Below, one piece after another: positions 1 through 9,449 of a stretch of 30,118 bases of DNA. The stretch is taken from assembly GCA_944373065.1 (NCBI GenBank), contig CALWAJ010000004.1, positions 1 through 30,118 on the forward strand, written 5' to 3'. The notes beneath the pieces were generated by a model that did no database searches, was not told the DNA's origin, and saw nothing but the letters and a program-made list of their open reading frames with translations. Source of the stretch: an uncultured Bacilli bacterium (GTDB lineage Bacteria; Bacillota_I; Bacilli_A; RF39; UBA660). Made by a program: the position numbers and the translations under genes. How positions within the stretch are numbered: position 1 is the stretch's first letter; every line of letters begins with the position of its first letter.

Positions 1-2
1 TA

Positions 3-1772
3 AAAGAAGTAGATAAATGGGATTTGGAAAGTATCTATAAATCGCTAGAAGAATATAATAAAGACTATGACCTTGCTAAAAGTAATATTAGTAAACTAAA
101 AGAAATGCAAGGTACATTTTTAAATAATAGTACAGAGTTTAAGAATTTTCTTTTACTTGATAGTGATACTTCTAGATTAATGGGTAAACTATCTACATAT
201 TCAGCTCGTAAATATGATGAAGATACAGGAAACTCTACTTATCAAGAACTTTATGGTAAAATTAATAACTTATATCAGTATTATAATGAAGCTACATCTT
301 TTGCTGTTCCTATGATCCTTGAAAAAGATAAAGAGGCTATTATAAGTTATCTTGATAAAGAAGAAGAACTTAAAGATTATAGACATACAATATTAGATAT
401 CTTAAGATATAAAGAACATACTTTATCTAAAGAAGAAGAACATATAATATCAGCTTATTCTAAAGTTTTAGATAGTAGTAGTGATACAGCAGATTATTTA
501 ATGGATACAGATATGAAGTTTGGCAATATTAAAGATGAAAATGATAAAGAAATAGAACTTACTTCTAGTAATTATAGTGCTTTACTATATTCAAAAAATA
601 GAAGAGTAAGAAAAGATGCTTTTATTAATTATCATAAAGTATATGGTAACTTTAAAAACACTTTAACTTCTACTTTAGCTGCTACTTGTGAAGCTTTATC
701 TGTATCTTGTAAATTGAAAAACTATAATTCAAGTATTGAAGCAAGTTTGTTTGATGATTATATTCCAGTTAATCTATATAATAACCTAATTAAAGTAGTA
801 CATGATAATTTGCCTACTCTTTATAAATACTTTGATGTGAAGAAAAAAATGTTAGGATTAGATGAATTTCATCTATATGATGGTTATGCACAAGTAGTTA
901 ACGATATCGATAAAAAATATAGTTTTGATATGGGAGAAAAATTAGTTAGTGATGCATTAAGTGTTTTAGGTGATGAATATAGTAGAGAGTTAGATAAAGC
1001 TTTTAAGGAAGGATATATTGATAAATATCCTAATCTTAATAAAAGAAGTGGAGCCTATTCATCAGGAAGTTATGATACTAAACCTTTTGTATTACTTAAT
1101 TATACTAGTGAATATAATGATGTATCTACTTTAGCTCATGAATTAGGACATTCTATGCATACATATTTTTCTAATCACTATAATTCTTATGAAAATTCTT
1201 CTTATCCTATCTTCTTAGCAGAAATAGCATCTACTGTAAATGAATTATTACTATCATATTATATGGAAGAGAATGCTGATTCAGAAGATGAGAAGATTGC
1301 TATTTTAAATGAACGTCTTGATTTGTTTAAAGCGACAATCTTTAGACAAACTATGTTTGCAGAGTTTGAAAAATATATACATGAATTAACTGATAAGGGA
1401 GAAATATTAACTAGTGATAATATTTGTAATTATTACTATGAATTAAATAAATTATATTTTGGTCCTAATGTAGTTGTTGATGATGAAGTTAGATATGAAG
1501 CTTTGAGAATTCCTCATTTCTATACACCATTTTATGTTTATAAGTATGCAACGGGATTATCTATTGCAAGTTATATTGTTAAAAATATCTTGAATAATAC
1601 TCCTAAATTTAAAGAAAAATATATAGAATTCTTAAAGAGTGGAGGAAGAGATTATCCATTAGAAGTGTTAAAAATAATAGATATTGATTTAACTGATACA
1701 AAAGTATTTGACGAAACAATGGAAATGTTTAAGGAAACATTAGAGAAATTTGCATCATTAACTAATAAATAG
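3..1772 (+). CDS. pepF: Oligoendopeptidase F, M3 family (5' end cut off)
   Basis: Zinc metallopeptidase that hydrolyses short peptides in the cytoplasm. The zinc motif HELGH is at 1137-1151 (context TLAHELGHSMHT), with the downstream Glu-rich helix (FLAEIASTVNE) that supplies the third zinc ligand in M3 enzymes. The C-terminal part (ALRIPHFYTPFYVYKYATG) is typical of PepF. The reading frame is open to the left edge. The residues before the first possible start (TTG at 24) read KEVDKWDLESIYKS, which matches the usual PepF N-terminus, so the true start lies outside the window and the TTG is internal. About 590 residues are present, close to a full-length PepF. Stop TAG. dnaJ follows after 23 bp, probably in the same transcript. 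Confidence 0.93.
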   Translation, partial: KEVDKWDLESIYKSLEEYNKDYDLAKSNISKLKEMQGTFLNNSTEFKNFLLLDSDTSRLMGKLSTYSARKYDEDTGNSTYQELYGKINNLYQYYNEATSFAVPMILEKDKEAIISYLDKEEELKDYRHTILDILRYKEHTLSKEEEHIISAYSKVLDSSSDTADYLMDTDMKFGNIKDENDKEIELTSSNYSALLYSKNRRVRKDAFINYHKVYGNFKNTLTSTLAATCEALSVSCKLKNYNSSIEASLFDDYIPVNLYNNLIKVVHDNLPTLYKYFDVKKKMLGLDEFHLYDGYAQVVNDIDKKYSFDMGEKLVSDALSVLGDEYSRELDKAFKEGYIDKYPNLNKRSGAYSSGSYDTKPFVLLNYTSEYNDVSTLAHELGHSMHTYFSNHYNSYENSSYPIFLAEIASTVNELLLSYYMEENADSEDEKIAILNERLDLFKATIFRQTMFAEFEKYIHELTDKGEILTSDNICNYYYELNKLYFGPNVVVDDEVRYEALRIPHFYTPFYVYKYATGLSIASYIVKNILNNTPKFKEKYIEFLKSGGRDYPLEVLKIIDIDLTDTKVFDETMEMFKETLEKFASLTNK

Positions 1773-1795
1773 TTAAAAAGAGAGGAAGTGAAGTT

Positions 1796-2935
1796 ATGGC
1801 AACGAAAAGAGATTATTATGAAGTGTTGGGAGTTTCTAAAAGTGCTAGTAAAGATGAAATAAAAAGTGCTTTTAGGAAACTTGCTAAGAAATATCATCCT
1901 GATATAAGTAAAGAAGAGAATGCTGAAGAGAAATTTAAAGAAGTACAAGAAGCTTATTCAGTGCTTTCTGATGATAATAAACGTAGGCAATATGATCAAT
2001 TTGGTCATGCTGGTGTAAATGGAAACGGAGCTGGTTCTGGCTTTGGTGGATTTAATGGAGCAGGATTTGGTTTCGATGCTAGTGATTTAGGTGATATTTT
2101 TGATAATTTATTTGGGGCAGGTTTTGGTTTTGGTGGCTCTAGTAGTAGAAGAAGTAGTAGTAGAACAAGACGAGGCTCTGATATTTTAATGCAAGTTGAT
2201 CTTACATTTGAAGAAGCTGTTTTTGGATGTGAGAAAGATTTTGATTTAGATGTTGTAGCAGAATGTGATAAGTGTAATGGTAAAGGTGGTTTCCATGAAG
2301 AGACATGTAGTAGATGTCATGGTAGTGGGACTATAACTAGTGAACAAAGAACAATCCTTGGTTCTTTTATGACAAAAACTACTTGCCCAGAGTGTGGTGG
2401 TAAAGGTAAAACTTATAGAGAAGTATGTAGTAAATGTCACGGTAAAGGAAGTGTTAAAGCTCGTAAGACTATTACTGTTAGTGTACCTAGTGGTATCGAT
2501 AATGGAGAAAGACTTAGAGTACCGGGTAAAGGAAACAGTGGTGAAAATGGTGGAGCATCAGGTGACTTATACTTAGAGTTTCATATAAAAGAGCATAAAT
2601 ATTTTAAAAGAGATGGACTTGATATTTATTTGGAAGTACCTATAAATATGGCTGAAGCAGTTCTAGGATGTAAGAAAGAAATACCTACTATTTATGGTAA
2701 CGTTAAACTTACTATAAGTAGTGGTATTGATAGTGGTGATAAACAAAGACTTAAAGGTAAAGGAATAAAAGATTCTACAAGTAGAAAAGTAGGAGATATG
2801 TATGTTATCTTTAAAGTAGTTACACCTAAAAGATTATCAAGAGATCAAAAGAAATTGTTTGAATCATTATCTAAAACAGATTTAGATGATAGTGAGATTG
2901 ATAGATTTGTAAGTTTTACAAATAATAATGATTAG
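1796..2935 (+). CDS. dnaJ: Chaperone DnaJ (Hsp40)
   Basis: Type I J-protein, the co-chaperone that stimulates the DnaK ATPase and delivers unfolded clients. The J-domain (about residues 4-70) has the HPD motif (KKYHPDIS). A Gly/Phe-rich linker (about 75-125) follows, then four zinc-binding CxxCxGxG repeats (CDKCNGKG, CSRCHGSG, CPECGGKG, CSKCHGKG), then the C-terminal substrate-binding domains. The length of 379 aa is normal. The ribosome binding site is gaggaagtg before ATG. dnaK and grpE are not in the window. The gene sits behind pepF, and a strong terminator follows. The conserved Arg of FRKLAKK is encoded by AGG, which argues against AGG reassignment in this organism. Confidence 0.97.
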   Translation: MATKRDYYEVLGVSKSASKDEIKSAFRKLAKKYHPDISKEENAEEKFKEVQEAYSVLSDDNKRRQYDQFGHAGVNGNGAGSGFGGFNGAGFGFDASDLGDIFDNLFGAGFGFGGSSSRRSSSRTRRGSDILMQVDLTFEEAVFGCEKDFDLDVVAECDKCNGKGGFHEETCSRCHGSGTITSEQRTILGSFMTKTTCPECGGKGKTYREVCSKCHGKGSVKARKTITVSVPSGIDNGERLRVPGKGNSGENGGASGDLYLEFHIKEHKYFKRDGLDIYLEVPINMAEAVLGCKKEIPTIYGNVKLTISSGIDSGDKQRLKGKGIKDSTSRKVGDMYVIFKVVTPKRLSRDQKKLFESLSKTDLDDSEIDRFVSFTNNND

Positions 2936-2950
2936 TGATATCTAATGATA

Positions 2951-3001
2951 AAAATAATGACTAAGTTTTCTTATGATAAGTACTTGGTTATTATTTTTTT
3001 G
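2951..3001 (+). terminator. Rho-independent terminator after dnaJ
   Basis: The arms 2951-2966 and 2982-2997 pair over about 16 bp, allowing two G-U pairs. The loop is 15 nt, and the 3' arm runs into a T tract. Confidence 0.85.
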
Positions 3002-3070
3002 TTTATTAATTAATTAATTCTTTTAAATTATAAGGCTTTGTTATATAATATGAATAAATGGAGGAATAAT

Positions 3071-3664
3071 ATGTCAAACGAAAAAAAAGTAACAATACTT
3101 GAGATTGATGAGAAGAATTTTATTAGTCATATACTAAATAAGGGAGCAGTTAAACAAGATGAATTTCTACAAAGAAGATTTGTTTATGATTTTAATCCCG
3201 TTATTCCTAATAAGTGGATATATCTTAGAACAAATGGGGAAAAAACTACTTTGACTATTAAAGAAATAAAGGATAGAAATGCCATAGATGAAACTGGAGC
3301 GTTAGAAGTAGAGGTTGATGACTTTGATGTTACTAATGAGATTTTAAATAAATTAGGATTCATAGCAAGTAATTATCAAGAAAATTATCGTAAAGTATTT
3401 ATATTAGATAATACAGAAATTTCTATTGATTCTTGGCCTTTAATACCTGTTTATGCAGAAGTAGAAGGAAAGAGCGATAGAGATGTTATTAATACATTAA
3501 ATAAATTGGGGTATAGCCTTAATGATGTTACAGCATTAGATATAGAATTTATTTATGAAAAAATATATGGTATTGATATGAAGAGAATAAAAAAATTGAA
3601 ATTTAGTGATTCTAGTTATGAAAGCATGGTGGAACATAATAAGCAAGTGAAACAGAAATTATAA
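3071..3664 (+). CDS. CYTH-domain protein (adenylate cyclase IV / triphosphatase fold)
   Basis: Probable CYTH-family triphosphate tunnel protein, about 197 aa. It begins with a variant of the ExExK-type first strand (ILEIDEKNF). Alternating charged strands follow (WIYLRTNG, TTLTIKEIKD, LEVEVDDF) and a late strand (VYAEVEGKSD), as in CyaB and thiamine-triphosphatase-like members. The first motif is atypical, so the substrate cannot be named. The start at 3071 is chosen because GGAGG at 3060-3064 fits it; an upstream ATG at 3038 has no ribosome binding site and lies on a TATAAT box (3044-3049). That box would give a very short 5' leader. The gene stands alone between the dnaJ terminator and the lysozyme promoter. 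Confidence 0.72.
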   Translation: MSNEKKVTILEIDEKNFISHILNKGAVKQDEFLQRRFVYDFNPVIPNKWIYLRTNGEKTTLTIKEIKDRNAIDETGALEVEVDDFDVTNEILNKLGFIASNYQENYRKVFILDNTEISIDSWPLIPVYAEVEGKSDRDVINTLNKLGYSLNDVTALDIEFIYEKIYGIDMKRIKKLKFSDSSYESMVEHNKQVKQKL

Positions 3665-3706
3665 GTATTTTTTTAATCAAAAGATGTACCATTTGTAACA
3701 TATTTT

Positions 3707-3735
3707 TTGACAAAAACTTAATTTTGTGATATAAT
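3707..3735 (+). promoter_or_regulatory. Strong sigma-A promoter for the GH25 lysozyme gene
   Basis: Consensus TTGACA at 3707-3712, a 17-bp spacer and consensus TATAAT at 3730-3735. TGA immediately before the -10 gives an extended -10. The start codon is 28 bp downstream. Confidence 0.85.
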
Positions 3736-3763
3736 GATGCTACTTTAAAAGGGGGTAGTTTTT

Positions 3764-5248
3764 ATGAAAACTAGATATAAAATAATACCTGTTGCAATTA
3801 TATCAACTATGGCAATTGGGGGAGTTGCCTATTTAATTAATGAGTCTAAAAAAATAACTTTAGTTACTAAAGAAGATACAACTATGGAAGAATTTGCTGA
3901 TAAATTAGATATTGATATTAAAGATTTAAAGAAATGGAATAAAGATTTAGATGATACATTATTAGAAGGACAAGAAGTTACAATTAAAACAGATTTAGAT
4001 AATGCCGATAATTATCAAGTTTATACTATTCAAGTGGGGGATACAAAAGAATCTATAAGTGAAGAATTTGGTTTGTCAGAAGATGCTTTAATTAGAATGG
4101 ATAGAGCTCTTAGAAGTGATAAAACTATCGCTGGTAATTATGGTAAAGAAGTAGAGATATTTTCGCTTAATTCAACTACTACGAAAACAGTTGATTATAT
4201 TATAGAAAAGGGTGAGAACTTATCTTCTATTGCTAGATATTTAGGTACTAGTATAGATGCTATTAAGAATGAGAATAATCTTACTAGTGATGCAATAGTA
4301 GCAGGGGATATTCTTAATATAACTTTGGAACTTACTGATGCTAAATATGAGGAGATTATGAATCGCAATTCTTCTTTAGCATATCAATTATATCTTGAAT
4401 TAATGGGAGAAGATACTTCTAAATATACTACAGAGGAAAAATTAGATGAACAAGAAGAAAAGTCTGTTTATACTGGGATAGATGTATCAGAACATCAAGG
4501 TAAAATAGATTGGAAAGAGGTTAAAAATACAGATGTTGATTATGTTATTATAAGGATGTATGATGCTTATAATATGAGTTATCAGAAAGACGGAGATGCT
4601 TTAGAAGGTAAACTTGAAAAATTGGATGAACATTTCTTAAGAAATATTAATGGTTGTGAAAAAAATAATATTCCTTACGGTATTTATATATATTCACGTG
4701 CTGTTACAGAAGAACAAGCTAGAATAGAGGCATATAAATTCTTAAAATTTGCTAAGGAATATAATATTAATCCAACATGGCCTATTTATTATGATATTGA
4801 GCCAATAAAAGGAGAACCTTTATATGATGAAGATGGTAAGAAAGTATCATCACAAGAGTTCTTTAAAGATAATCCAGAACAGATAGTTAAGAACTTTAAA
4901 GCATGGGCTAGTGTTTTAGAAGAACATGGATATTACTGTGGTATATATTCTAATGAAAATGGTCTAAATGCCATTGATTCAACCGGAGAATTATCTAATG
5001 AATATGCTGTTTGGATTGCTAAATATAAATATAGTCCTGAGTCTGAAACTGTTAATAATGATGAGTTATGTGATATAACTTATAATGGTAGTTATGGAAT
5101 GTATCAATTTTCACAGACTGGTACATGTAGTGGTATAGAAGGATTTGTTGATAGAAATTATGCTTATGTTAATTATGCTAAATATATAAGTGGTGGTAGT
5201 TATAATAATTTAACACAAGAAGATGAAAAGACTAAAGTTTTAAGATAA
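3764..5248 (+). CDS. Membrane-anchored LysM / GH25 lysozyme
   Basis: Likely peptidoglycan muramidase acting outside the membrane. Residues 7-26 form a hydrophobic signal anchor. Two clear LysM-like modules (about 85-134, with YTIQVGDTKESI; about 143-187, with YIIEKGENLSSIARYLG) follow a weaker one at about 31-76, and would bind glycan chains. The C-terminal GH25 domain (about 238-480) starts GIDVSEHQGKIDW and has the catalytic DxE in YYDIEP (D344, E346), plus the usual final FVDRNYAY. GGGGG precedes the ATG. It is probably co-transcribed with dinG 20 bp downstream. It may serve in cell-wall remodelling or division. No LPxTG-type anchor is present; retention would be by the N-terminal helix. 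Confidence 0.93.
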   Translation: MKTRYKIIPVAIISTMAIGGVAYLINESKKITLVTKEDTTMEEFADKLDIDIKDLKKWNKDLDDTLLEGQEVTIKTDLDNADNYQVYTIQVGDTKESISEEFGLSEDALIRMDRALRSDKTIAGNYGKEVEIFSLNSTTTKTVDYIIEKGENLSSIARYLGTSIDAIKNENNLTSDAIVAGDILNITLELTDAKYEEIMNRNSSLAYQLYLELMGEDTSKYTTEEKLDEQEEKSVYTGIDVSEHQGKIDWKEVKNTDVDYVIIRMYDAYNMSYQKDGDALEGKLEKLDEHFLRNINGCEKNNIPYGIYIYSRAVTEEQARIEAYKFLKFAKEYNINPTWPIYYDIEPIKGEPLYDEDGKKVSSQEFFKDNPEQIVKNFKAWASVLEEHGYYCGIYSNENGLNAIDSTGELSNEYAVWIAKYKYSPESETVNNDELCDITYNGSYGMYQFSQTGTCSGIEGFVDRNYAYVNYAKYISGGSYNNLTQEDEKTKVLR

Positions 5249-5268
5249 GACATATAAAGGGGGTTATT

Positions 5269-7260
5269 ATGAGTATTTGGAAAGAGGAGAGTAAATTTGA
5301 TTATAAGCTTTATCAAGAGATAGATTCTTTCTTTGAAAATTTACGTGGTAAAAAGAATGTTGAATATCGTGAAGGACAAGCAACTATGGCTTTAGATGTC
5401 TTAGATGCTTTAAGAAATAGAGAAATTCTTTTAATAGAGGCTGGAGTTGGTATTGGTAAGTCTTGGGGTTATTTAATTCCTTTGTTATATGCAAGTAAAA
5501 ATAAAGATAATTTTAAAGGTTTTATAATATCAACTTCTTCTATTGCTTTACAAGAACAACTTAAAGAAGAAATAAATAAATTATCTAAGATGTTAGATAT
5601 AGATATACCTTTTATTATTGCTAAAGGACGTAATAATTATATTTGTAAGAAAAGATTAGATGAACAACTAAAAAGAGATAAGGATAATGGAGATTTACAA
5701 GAAATTAAACGTAATGTTGTTAAAGGATTTATTGATAAAGATGATTATGGTGATATACCTAATAAAATATGGAACAATATAAATGTTAATTATGTAAATT
5801 GTACTAACTGTTTATATAAAAATGATTGTAAATATATGCTTAAACGTAAAGCTTTTCCTAAGGCAAAATATGTTATTTGTAATCATGATTTGTTAGTAGA
5901 AGCTTTAAAAAGAGATAATAATGATTTAATTTTACAAGATCCATCTATTTTAATAGTAGATGAGGCTCATAATTTAGAAGCTAAAATTAGAAATTCTTAT
6001 AAAGAAAGTATGAATAAAAATAAAATAGAATCACTTATATTAAAAATTAGTTTTATGATATATGATGATAGTGATGTTTTAACCGATAATCGTTTGATTC
6101 TATCTTTAAATAAAGTTTTTAGGATGATTAGTACTAAAGCTAAATATAAGTATCGTAAAAATGCTAAACGATATGTTGAAATGTTTGATGAAGAAACAAG
6201 TGGTTTTGATATATCTGACAAATTAAAAGAAGAAATAATTATTTTGATAAAGCAATTAGAGTATTTAATAAGTGAAACGAATAGATATAAATATTTTGAT
6301 AAAAAGCTTATTAATTATGTTTCTATTTTAAAAAACTATATTGATATATTTAAAGATATGATAAGTGATAATAGTAAAAATATTTATTTTGTCTCTTTCA
6401 TATCTAGTACTAAAGATCATATTAATCTAGAATATGTAAAAAAAGATATTTATAAAGAAGCTGCAAAACTTTTAAGTAATAATAAATATGGTAAAGTTTT
6501 TACTTCTGCTACTATGACTACTACTAAAGATAATTACAATTATTTTGCTAATAATTTGGGACTTAATAATATAAATGGTATCTCAGTTGTCAAAGAGTTT
6601 TCACAAGCGTCACCTTATGATTATGATAATAATAGTCTTCTTTATTTTAGCGATGATTGTATATCTCCAAAAAGTTTAGATCATGATCTTTATTTAAATA
6701 GTATTGCTAATAAGGTTTCAGAATTAGTTAAGATTACTGATGGCAGGACATTGGTTTTATTTACTTCAAAAGCAGATATGAAAAGAGTATATGACATAGT
6801 AACTAGAGAACAGTATGATTTTAATATTATGTTGCAGGATGATGATGTTAATATTGATATTTTGAAAAATACTTTTAAAGAAGATGTTACATCTGTATTA
6901 TTTGCAACTGGAACATTTTTTGAAGGTGTTGATATTAAAGGAGAAGCTTTAGAAAATGTTATTATTACTAAATTACCATTTCCTGTTGTAAATCCTATTA
7001 TTGAAGATAAAGCAAGCCATTTTAGAGATGGTCTTAAAGAAGTTTATTTACCAGAGATGCTTATTAAATTGAAACAAGGTGCTGGAAGACTTATTAGATG
7101 CTCTACAGATAAAGGTATTGTTTCTATTTTAGATTCTAGGTATAAAGATTATGAGGAAGCGATTGTAGATGCTTTACCATTTACTAATATAACTAACAAT
7201 ATAGAAGATGTAGAAAGTTTTGTAAATAATAAACTTAGTGTATCTAAAGTAAAAAAATAG
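5269..7260 (+). CDS. dinG: DinG/YoaA-type Fe-S ATP-dependent DNA helicase
   Basis: Superfamily 2 helicase of the XPD/DinG group, 5'-3' polarity in characterised members, acting in repair and R-loop or fork processing. The Walker A variant is AGVGIGKS (residues 58-65) and the DEAH box is at 231-234. Four cysteines (C126, C178, C181, C187) in the right interval form the iron-sulfur cluster site. The C-terminal half carries FTSATM, ATGTFFEGVDIKG and the motif VI region QGAGRLIRC. There is no N-terminal exonuclease domain, unlike Bacillus DinG. The ribosome binding site is AAGGGGG. It is the second gene after the lysozyme; the pairing looks positional rather than functional. Confidence 0.9.
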   Translation: MSIWKEESKFDYKLYQEIDSFFENLRGKKNVEYREGQATMALDVLDALRNREILLIEAGVGIGKSWGYLIPLLYASKNKDNFKGFIISTSSIALQEQLKEEINKLSKMLDIDIPFIIAKGRNNYICKKRLDEQLKRDKDNGDLQEIKRNVVKGFIDKDDYGDIPNKIWNNINVNYVNCTNCLYKNDCKYMLKRKAFPKAKYVICNHDLLVEALKRDNNDLILQDPSILIVDEAHNLEAKIRNSYKESMNKNKIESLILKISFMIYDDSDVLTDNRLILSLNKVFRMISTKAKYKYRKNAKRYVEMFDEETSGFDISDKLKEEIIILIKQLEYLISETNRYKYFDKKLINYVSILKNYIDIFKDMISDNSKNIYFVSFISSTKDHINLEYVKKDIYKEAAKLLSNNKYGKVFTSATMTTTKDNYNYFANNLGLNNINGISVVKEFSQASPYDYDNNSLLYFSDDCISPKSLDHDLYLNSIANKVSELVKITDGRTLVLFTSKADMKRVYDIVTREQYDFNIMLQDDDVNIDILKNTFKEDVTSVLFATGTFFEGVDIKGEALENVIITKLPFPVVNPIIEDKASHFRDGLKEVYLPEMLIKLKQGAGRLIRCSTDKGIVSILDSRYKDYEEAIVDALPFTNITNNIEDVESFVNNKLSVSKVKK

Positions 7261-7268
7261 TATAAGTA

Positions 7269-7298
7269 TTTGACAATTGGATATTTTAATAGTAGAAT
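7269..7298 (+). promoter_or_regulatory. Promoter of the T-box/asnS transcript
   Basis: TTGACA at 7269-7274, an 18-bp spacer and TAGAAT at 7293-7298. It lies just 3' of dinG and just 5' of the T-box leader. Confidence 0.75.
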
Positions 7299-7314
7299 TT
7301 TAATATATTCAAAG

Positions 7315-7537
7315 TGTTGATGGAAAGAAGTAACTATTTATAACTTTTAAAAGAGAGTTCATGGTAGGTGGAAATGAATAGAGTTAAATAGTGAATAACA
7401 TTCAGGAGCGCTTAAAGAAATTAAGTAGAATAAGCCGGTTAAACCGTTATCTTTTAAAGTGATCATTTAATATGATAAATTGGGTGGTACCGCGGATATA
7501 GACTTCGTCCCTTTGTTAGGATGGAGTCTTTTATTAT
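7315..7537 (+). promoter_or_regulatory. T-box leader with Asn specifier
   Basis: tRNA-sensing leader controlling asnS by antitermination. The canonical T-box sequence TGGGTGGTACCGCG is at 7481-7494. The probable specifier codon AAC (Asn) is at 7397-7399, followed by a purine in a loop context (gtgaataacattc). The competing terminator has arms 7500-7510 and 7519-7529 (11 bp including G-U pairs) and a T-rich tail. When uncharged tRNA-Asn binds, the T-box pairs with its 3' end and prevents this terminator. The variable base after TGG is T, so pairing with a G discriminator would be a wobble. The left boundary is approximate. Confidence 0.93.
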
Positions 7538-7559
7538 TTGAATATGAGGAGGAAAAAAG

Positions 7560-8936
7560 ATGGATGCAAAAGAATTATATGATAAGATTGATGAATTTAT
7601 GGATAAAGATGTAGTGTTAGAAGGATGGATTAGAAATCATCGGAAACAAAAAGAATTTGGTTTTATAGATTTTTCTGATGGAACTTGTTTTAAACATATA
7701 CAAGTTGTTTATGATAATAGTTTAAAAGATTTTGAAGAAATACAAAAATATCATGTTGGTAGTGCTATTAAAGTAAAAGGTGTAGTAGTTAAATCACCTA
7801 AAGAAGGACAACCTTTTGAAGTACAAGCTAGGGAGGTTATATTATTAGGAGAGTGTCCAGAGGATTATCCAATACAGCCTAAGAAACACTCACGTGAGTT
7901 TTTAAGAGAACAAGCATATCTTAGACCTAGAACTAACTTGTTTCAAGCAGTATTTAGAGTTAGAAGTGTAGCAGCTTATGCTATTCATAAGTACTTTCAA
8001 GATAGAGACTATGTTTACTTTCATGCTCCATTAATTACAGCTAGTGACTGTGAAGGAGCAGGAGAGATGTTTCATGTTACTTGTTTTGATTTAGAGGATG
8101 TTCCAAAAGTTGATGGTAAAGTTGATTATAGTAAAGATATGTTTTCTAAACCTGCTTCCTTAACAGTATCAGGACAACTAGAAGCAGAGACATTCGCTCT
8201 TGCTTATAAGAAGACTTATACTTTTGGTCCTACTTTTAGAGCAGAGAACTCTAATACTAAAGTACATGCTAACGAGTTTTGGATGATAGAGCCTGAAATT
8301 GCTTTCTGTGACTTAGAAGGCGATATGGAAATAATGGAAGAAATGTTAAAATATGTAGTTAGTTATGTCTTAGAGCACTGTAAAGATGAAATGGAATTTT
8401 TAGATAAATTTGTAGAGAAAGGCCTACTTGATAAGTTAAATAAATTAGTTAAATCTAAGTTTACTAGAGTTACACATAAAGAGGTAATAGATATATTACA
8501 GAAAGCAGATGTTAAGTGGGAGTTTGAACCTATTCAAGGTGAAGATATTGCTAAAGAACATGAGAAATATATTACAGAATATTTTGATGGACCAGTATTT
8601 ATTACCGATTGGCCTAAAGATATTAAAGCTTTCTATATGAAACAAAATCCTGATGGTGAAACTGTCGCAGCAGTTGATCTTGAAGTACCAGGAGCAGGTG
8701 AGATAATGGGTGGCTCTCAAAGAGAAGAAGATTATGAAAAGCTAGTCGCTCGTATGGATGAGTTAGGTATGGATAAAGAAGAACTTGATTGGTACATTAA
8801 TCTACGTAAATATGGTGGTTGTGTTCATTCTGGATTTGGTATGGGTTTTGAAAGACTTTTAATCTATTTAACAGGGGTTGAAAATATAAGAGATGTTATA
8901 CCATATCCAAGAACACCTGGTAATTGTGAGTTTTAA
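7560..8936 (+). CDS. asnS: Asparaginyl-tRNA synthetase
   Basis: Class IIb aminoacyl-tRNA synthetase charging tRNA-Asn. The N-terminal OB-fold anticodon-binding domain (about 1-110) contains GWIRNHRKQKEFGFIDFSDG. The catalytic domain has motif 2 (TFGPTFRAENSNT, then HANEFWMIEPE) and motif 3 (GFGMGFERLLIYLTG). The ending RDVIPYPRTPGNCEF is typical of AsnRS rather than AspRS. The Asn specifier in the upstream T-box agrees. AGGAGG (7547-7552) sits 7 nt before ATG. Arg28 is encoded by CGG and aligns with the conserved Arg in this family, so CGG reads as Arg here. The length of 458 aa is normal. Confidence 0.97.
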   Translation: MDAKELYDKIDEFMDKDVVLEGWIRNHRKQKEFGFIDFSDGTCFKHIQVVYDNSLKDFEEIQKYHVGSAIKVKGVVVKSPKEGQPFEVQAREVILLGECPEDYPIQPKKHSREFLREQAYLRPRTNLFQAVFRVRSVAAYAIHKYFQDRDYVYFHAPLITASDCEGAGEMFHVTCFDLEDVPKVDGKVDYSKDMFSKPASLTVSGQLEAETFALAYKKTYTFGPTFRAENSNTKVHANEFWMIEPEIAFCDLEGDMEIMEEMLKYVVSYVLEHCKDEMEFLDKFVEKGLLDKLNKLVKSKFTRVTHKEVIDILQKADVKWEFEPIQGEDIAKEHEKYITEYFDGPVFITDWPKDIKAFYMKQNPDGETVAAVDLEVPGAGEIMGGSQREEDYEKLVARMDELGMDKEELDWYINLRKYGGCVHSGFGMGFERLLIYLTGVENIRDVIPYPRTPGNCEF

Positions 8937-8938
8937 TC

Positions 8939-9403
8939 TTGAATTTTGATTTACTTAGAATAATTGATATGAACGGTGAGGAGATATTTAATTATAAATA
9001 TTCTCCTTTACGGAATCATATGCAAGGATATAAAATATTTGCAAGTAAATATAATATTCCTTTATCTTTTACTAGTAATGAATCATCGGCGTTAGGATTA
9101 ATTAGTAGGGGTTATATTTCAATGGAATTTTTAAGAACCCCTTTTGAAATTTTAGGATGTATTTTATATTTACCTATAGAGTTAACAAATGAACAAATTG
9201 AATATGTTGATAGGTATATTCCTTATTTAAAAAGATTTGAAAGAGATAGGAAAGTGTTGGCAGTGGGTATTTATTCTCCTGAACCTCTTTATTATAACAA
9301 TAAAAAATATAGAGACTTAACTATAGAAGCTAGTATGAATAATTTATTAGTTAGTGATATGTTAAAAGAAGAACTTGAAAAGCAAAAAGGCAAAAGCTTA
9401 TAG
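8939..9403 (+). CDS. Hypothetical protein downstream of asnS
   Basis: Unrecognised soluble protein of 154 aa. It begins MNFDLLRIIDMNGEEIFNY, is mixed alpha/beta in composition and has a charged C-terminal helix (LKEELEKQKGK). No signal peptide or membrane helix is seen. The TTG at 8939 starts 2 bp after the asnS stop; an in-frame ATG at 8969 is the alternative. Neither has a strong ribosome binding site, so translational coupling to asnS is likely. It shares the T-box-controlled transcript and ends in a terminator whose 5' arm overlaps its stop codon. Function unknown. Confidence 0.7.
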   Translation: MNFDLLRIIDMNGEEIFNYKYSPLRNHMQGYKIFASKYNIPLSFTSNESSALGLISRGYISMEFLRTPFEILGCILYLPIELTNEQIEYVDRYIPYLKRFERDRKVLAVGIYSPEPLYYNNKKYRDLTIEASMNNLLVSDMLKEELEKQKGKSL

Positions 9404-9422
9404 ATTTTTTCTATAAGCTTTT
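9392..9422 (+). terminator. Hairpin terminator between convergent genes
   Basis: Perfect 12-bp stem (9392-9403 with 9411-9422) around a T-rich 7-nt loop. Arms with A and T ends could serve both the asnS transcript and the facing rnhC. The left arm includes the stop codon of the preceding gene. Confidence 0.75.
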
Positions 9423-9449
9423 ACATTGTAACTAATAATTTTTTGTTAC

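Noticed and set aside
24..26. TTG as the start of pepF
   Set aside because: The frame is open upstream and the residues before it (KEVDKWDLESIY) match the PepF N-terminus; the gene is cut by the window edge.
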